Assembly: GCA_026710435.1 (NCBI GenBank)
Contig: JAPOQZ010000188.1
Span: 1-64,000 of the forward strand
DNA: 64,000 bases
From: a bacterium
GTDB taxonomy: Bacteria; Actinomycetota; Acidimicrobiia; Spongiisociales; Spongiisociaceae
Direction of reading: 5' to 3'
The position numbers were made by a program, and so were the translations under genes. This document shows positions 61,301-64,000 of this stretch, one piece after another. Numbering within the stretch: the stretch's first letter is position 1; every line of letters starts with the position of its first letter. The notes below the pieces were generated by a model. The model saw nothing but the letters and a program-made list of their open reading frames with translations. It made no database searches and was not told the DNA's origin.

Positions 61301-63436
61301 CTCTCCCAAGCGGCACTCGGAAGCTACGCCGAAGGTTCGCCGGGCGATGGAACCATAGGTGCTCGGCTCGAAAGAGCCCGCCGGTGGCTCCGGTTCGACG
61401 AGTGGCGGCCCGGCCAGCACCAGATCATGACCAGGTTCATGCGGGGCGAGGACGTGGTGGCGGTGTTGCCGACCGGGTCGGGGAAATCGGTGACCTACCA
61501 GATCCCGGCTCTCGTCTCCCCCGGTGTCACCCTGGTTGTCTCCCCGCTCATCGCTCTGATGAGGGACCAGGTCGACAACCTGCGGGCTCGCGGGGTCACC
61601 GAAGCGGCCGCCATCTACGCCGGTGTCGGCCAGGCAGAGCAGGAAGCGATCCTCAGAGCCGCGGCCGCAGGCCACGTCAAGCTTCTGTACGTAAGCCCGG
61701 AACGGTTGTGGTCACCCGTGTTCCGGTCCTGGCTGGCGGAGGTGGACCTCGCTCGGGTAGCGGTGGACGAAGCCCACTGCATCTCGATGTGGGGCCATTC
61801 TTTCCGTCCCGAGTATTCGATCATTCCCCGTGCCATCGCCGAGGTGACCGGCAAGCGCCTACCCGTGCTGGCCGTTACGGCCACCGCCACCCGGGAGGTT
61901 CTCGACGACATCGTCGGCCTGCTCGGCCTGGAGTTGCCCTCGGCGCCGCTGATCGGCTCGGTCAACCGGCCTGAGATCCGCTACTACGTGGAACGATGCT
62001 CCGACCGCAGGGACCGCGACCTGCAGGTCGCCCGGGTGGTCGAATCGTTCCGCCGCCGGAGCGCCATCGTCTACGCGCCGACTCGCCGGGACCCCACCCG
62101 CCTCTCCGCCCTGCTCCGCCTCTTCGGCCACCGGGTGCGGCCCTACAACGGGGCCATGGAATACCCCGAGCGGCAGCACACGGAGGACGCCTTCAGGCAC
62201 GGTGAGATCGATGTCGTGGTGGCCACCAAGGCGTTCGGTCTCGGCATCGACAAGCCGGACATCGCCCTTATCGTTCATCTCGAGATGCCGGCCTCCATCG
62301 AGGAGTACGTGCAGGAAACCGGCCGGGTAGCCAGGGGGGCATGGGATGGAACGGGCCCGGAAACCGGGACCGCCGTCCTGCTCGTGACGCCGAGGGACTG
62401 CCGCATCCACGACTTCTTCGTCAAGTGCTCGGTCCCGGACCTCGATGTCATCTACGAGGTCTGGGACGGGCTCCGGCCAGGATTCAACTACGTCCAGCCG
62501 TCCGCCCGAACCGACCGGGCCAACTCGGAGGACGGGGAGCGGGACGACATCCGAGCCCTGGCCCTGCACTATCTGGACCATGTGGGCTCACTGGTCAGGC
62601 ACAAGGACTTCGTATTGAGAGGACGCGTCTCCATCACCGAGGAGACCGAGCATCACATGGAAGGGTTCCGGACCCGCAATGGGTCCGAGGCCGAACGGGC
62701 CGCCGCCCTCGTGGACCTGGCCGGGGAGACCGGCGGCGAGTACCGCTCGCTCGAATGGGGGCGCCGCCTCCGCATGCGGCCCGACGAGATGGAGACACTG
62801 CTTTTCGCGCTGCAGAAGGAGGACATCTGCGGCTTCACCACCTGGAGGTACGGATGGACGTTCGAGCGTGAGGCAGGTGTCGAGCCGGACCGGACCCGCC
62901 TCCGGGACCTGATCCGGCACCGCCGGGAAACGGTGGAGGAACGGGCCGAACGGGCGCGTTGGCTCGCCCGCGGCTCCCACTCGTGCCGCCGGCGCGAGAT
63001 ACTCCGCTACCTGGGTGAGTCCGACCCCGGCTTCGAGACATGCGGTGGATGCGACGCCTGCACACCCGGCCTGGCCCGGCCCTGGCAGGAGATGCCGATC
63101 CGGGCCGAGCAGGTTCGTAAGGCCCTCGAGGAAACCGCCACCCTCACCATCCTGATGCTGGTCGACGACGTCGAGGGCGGGAACTGGTCACGGCGCAACC
63201 TCGTGCGGACGCTACGGGGAGACGGTGGAGGAGCCTTCCCCCTGCATCGACAGTTGGTCCTACACGGATGTTTCGGGCGGCTGGAGATGCTCGAGGCGGC
63301 CCAGGTAGAGGATCGGATCGACGGATTGATCCACGACGGCTACATGGCAGAGGCCCGGCTCCGAGGAGACGTCTACCCGACCCTGCGCCTCACGGAGGAC
63401 GGCCGAGACCTGCTCAGAGGCCGCTACGGAAGGTAG
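58310..63436 (+). CDS. Giant fusion: DnaQ-type exonuclease, DinG-like helicase and RecQ helicase
   Basis: One uninterrupted 1708-residue frame contains three enzymes. Residues 1-185 are a DEDDh 3'-5' exonuclease (VFDLETN, LIAHNGFGYDF, RHDALVDS). Residues about 255-900 are a DinG/XPD-type helicase with Walker A APTGTGKT (288-295) and DEAH (472-475). The Fe-S cysteines expected between these motifs are missing (NYIS replaces NYLC), as in exonuclease-linked DinG of Bacillus type. Residues about 1030-1550 are a RecQ core with Walker A PTGSGKS (1054-1060), DEAH (1153-1156) and QETGRVARG. A RecQ zinc site follows (Cys1559, 1578, 1581, 1584), then a winged-helix RQC-like end. No HRDC domain is seen. 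It probably unwinds and trims repair or replication intermediates. It is divergent from uvrA. Confidence 0.92.
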   Translation: MGVRAEFVVFDLETNADRADPAEHEIIQIGAVAGAGPDETGRFESLARPERKLPARITELTGLQYGDLAGAPPIDRVLGGFLDWVGDRPLIAHNGFGYDFPVLEAAAARAGLNPPRGPRLDTLELAHIVFPRAGSVIPGVDGRLPPPGRRLDELAEKFGLAGRDRHDALVDSLMARSIMLKLLEELDRDSPARRLQRWVLGVTGHPWARFAKPETGPVPLHEVVPCVPVPDRPAATGRFHIGRVVSSFRSGGRLMTGGREPREQQVRMARLVCDAFAGPGRRRMMIEAPTGTGKTLAYLVPAIEVARASGCPSLITPHSRVLQDQILATLHELRAEIGPFSTAVLKGRQNYISLKALDAELAGLEGESAGSPTPDPMAMALAILCGWVAETPSGDWADLRTAAIASRLTQLRFLRWKLRVDRRPGPVWDSLDGLDFYRRALQALKTADVAVLNHALLATGPDLPDGFNLVIDEAHDLEDSVTSAATLAVGVEHLERLCDALWDSVSRRGLAARLAAATGVGLRDPKIDAIRQAVTRARASIEQFASPLIEYVRDRTGVTREEATRYGASYRIRRGVDTDHPAYQAVRQTGRAMRGALRHLATTLEEITVPEDLVGRYRRDALEDELARLGLEARQAAELVDSVLRASDQLRLFGNDSDDLDLIQWINIAEVSFAVANRERFDTQDGSGQGGARERQGAWRWSLLRAPLSVAGLLADLWDSCRSVVLTSATLRAGDDFGYLVGRLGLGAVESRVIGSPFENLSEQHLLLLTDYLPAPRGRLMDRFTETEATEIPRLCVASDGGALALMTARARLDFVRDHARPHLATAGIELLAQGEAAAPVLAERMRADRSTCLLGLRQFWEGIDIPGEALRLLLIEKIPFDSIADPVVSARTELLELQQRDPFAEYTVPRAAIAFAQGVGRLIRTAGDVGVTAVLDNRLRRPVPYRDVLLRSLSGPPTRMNVNTPAQAYQAITSHLGLDFDQERQDRIDRIPGVETLSQAALGSYAEGSPGDGTIGARLERARRWLRFDEWRPGQHQIMTRFMRGEDVVAVLPTGSGKSVTYQIPALVSPGVTLVVSPLIALMRDQVDNLRARGVTEAAAIYAGVGQAEQEAILRAAAAGHVKLLYVSPERLWSPVFRSWLAEVDLARVAVDEAHCISMWGHSFRPEYSIIPRAIAEVTGKRLPVLAVTATATREVLDDIVGLLGLELPSAPLIGSVNRPEIRYYVERCSDRRDRDLQVARVVESFRRRSAIVYAPTRRDPTRLSALLRLFGHRVRPYNGAMEYPERQHTEDAFRHGEIDVVVATKAFGLGIDKPDIALIVHLEMPASIEEYVQETGRVARGAWDGTGPETGTAVLLVTPRDCRIHDFFVKCSVPDLDVIYEVWDGLRPGFNYVQPSARTDRANSEDGERDDIRALALHYLDHVGSLVRHKDFVLRGRVSITEETEHHMEGFRTRNGSEAERAAALVDLAGETGGEYRSLEWGRRLRMRPDEMETLLFALQKEDICGFTTWRYGWTFEREAGVEPDRTRLRDLIRHRRETVEERAERARWLARGSHSCRRREILRYLGESDPGFETCGGCDACTPGLARPWQEMPIRAEQVRKALEETATLTILMLVDDVEGGNWSRRNLVRTLRGDGGGAFPLHRQLVLHGCFGRLEMLEAAQVEDRIDGLIHDGYMAEARLRGDVYPTLRLTEDGRDLLRGRYGR

Positions 63437-63462
63437 TCACACCACTTGTAGTATCGGCGGGC

Positions 63463-64000
63463 ATGGCGTTCCTCACCCCTGAGAACATCCCGAGCAGTTC
63501 CCTTGTGCCCGGCCGGATCCGGCAGGTGGCAAGGGCCTTGCGGGACTTCACGCCCGACGCCACGACGGTATGGCTGAAGGAGAAGGAAGGAGGCGGCCCC
63601 TATCTCGAGTTGCTCGACCCCGGTGCCGGGATCCTCCTGATCGAAGCCCCCCTCATCAAGAAGGCGCGGAGGAAACGCCGGCCCAGATGGCGCGCCTTCA
63701 GCGAGCAGGACATCGTCCGGATCCGGGATGACATCGCGGAGCGGGGCGAGGATCTCCGCAAGCGGATCGACCGGGCACTGATGGGGTCGCTACCGGTCGA
63801 GTGCATACTGGCAGCCCCGGAACACGACGAGGTGCCTGTCGCCTCCCTCGACCCTCGACAGCGCGATCTACCCATCCTCACGCAGTCGGACCTCAGCGAG
63901 GCCGGGCTGCAACCCGCTATCCGTCGCATCCTCGGCAGAACCGTCGGGTCGAACCTCAGCGTCCAGGAGGAGGACCGGGCGAGGGCGGTGATCAACCCTG
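63463..64000 (+). CDS. N-terminal part of a probable DNA helicase (cut by window end)
   Basis: An open frame starting at ATG 63463 (MAFLTPENIPSSSLVPGRIR) continues through the window edge for 179 codons. It contains GPYLELLDPGAGILLIEAP, then basic KKARRKRRPRW, and ends QEEDRARAVINP. The pattern resembles the N-terminal NERD-like region of superfamily I (UvrD/Rep-like) helicases that precedes the Q motif, but Walker A is not reached. The call is therefore tentative. It lies 26 bases after the large helicase gene and may be cotranscribed with it. Confidence 0.45.
   Translation, partial: MAFLTPENIPSSSLVPGRIRQVARALRDFTPDATTVWLKEKEGGGPYLELLDPGAGILLIEAPLIKKARRKRRPRWRAFSEQDIVRIRDDIAERGEDLRKRIDRALMGSLPVECILAAPEHDEVPVASLDPRQRDLPILTQSDLSEAGLQPAIRRILGRTVGSNLSVQEEDRARAVINP

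Noticed and set aside
1-64000. CRISPR array from spaced repeats
   Set aside because: The only multi-copy repeats are the 105 bp and about 208 bp families scattered over kilobases, without short regular spacing or cas genes.

Overview
The window looks like a chromosome segment from a high-GC actinobacterium, most likely a member or relative of the Acidimicrobiia. This is inference. It rests on the GC-rich sequence, frequent GTG and TTG starts, dense ATGA/GTGA stop-start overlaps, and an S-(hydroxymethyl)mycothiol dehydrogenase next to an MBL hydrolase, a pair that implies mycothiol, the actinobacterial thiol. I saw no rRNA, CRISPR array, prophage or complete insertion sequence, and I recognised no DNA-binding transcription regulator.

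Layout. 0.6-5.7 kb: HyuA/HyuB hydantoinase (oxoprolinase) pair coupled to a PLP aminotransferase. 6.3-8.1 kb: MtaA/CmuA-type methyltransferase with a corrinoid protein, followed by a decayed phytanoyl-CoA dioxygenase gene. 8.9-19.7 kb: a nine-gene purine run, purSL-Q-C-E-K-F-D-M-N, with PurS fused to PurL. 19.8-28.9 kb: accessory metabolism (sulfatase remnant, 2-hydroxyacid dehydrogenase, gamma carbonic anhydrase, SDR, class C-type serine hydrolase) and an SsuA/NMT1-type importer with two tandem permeases, a frameshifted binding protein and no ATPase. 29.0-30.2 kb: DUF433/DUF5615 toxin-antitoxin pair, then tRNA-Leu(GAG). 30.8-32.5 kb: mycothiol-dependent formaldehyde detoxification pair. 33.1-38.0 kb: a LivFGM-type importer whose binding protein is fused to LivH. 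38.0-41.0 kb: DUF3179 protein, SecG and a zinc dehydrogenase. 41.2-47.0 kb: gpmA, tpiA, pgk, rapZ, uvrC. 47.2-53.5 kb: the osmolyte locus described next. 53.8-64.0 kb: methyltransferase, tyrosine phosphatase, uvrA, an exonuclease-DinG-RecQ fusion helicase and the start of another probable helicase.

The most interesting part is 47.2-53.5 kb. A minus-strand gene encodes a GluR0-like potassium channel (split ligand-binding domain around a TVGYGD pore and an SFTASIASSL second helix) that carries an additional N-terminal glycine-betaine-type binding domain. Divergently there is a BCCT-family betaine transporter whose stop codon overlaps the start of a lipoprotein closely resembling the channel's extra domain, then a terminator and a CmpX-like mechanosensitive-channel protein. 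I infer one module that senses and moves betaine and potassium, in which a binding protein may work with a secondary transporter and a related domain may gate a K+ channel.

Two repeat families are scattered through the window. Family A (about 105 bp, eight copies, one of them a half copy) has TA-ended inverted termini and looks like a MITE of Tc1/IS630 type. Family B (about 208-222 bp, three copies) has CTAG-ended inverted termini and a decayed reading frame conserved between copies. Both families lie between genes, next to gene remnants, or exactly at stop codons.
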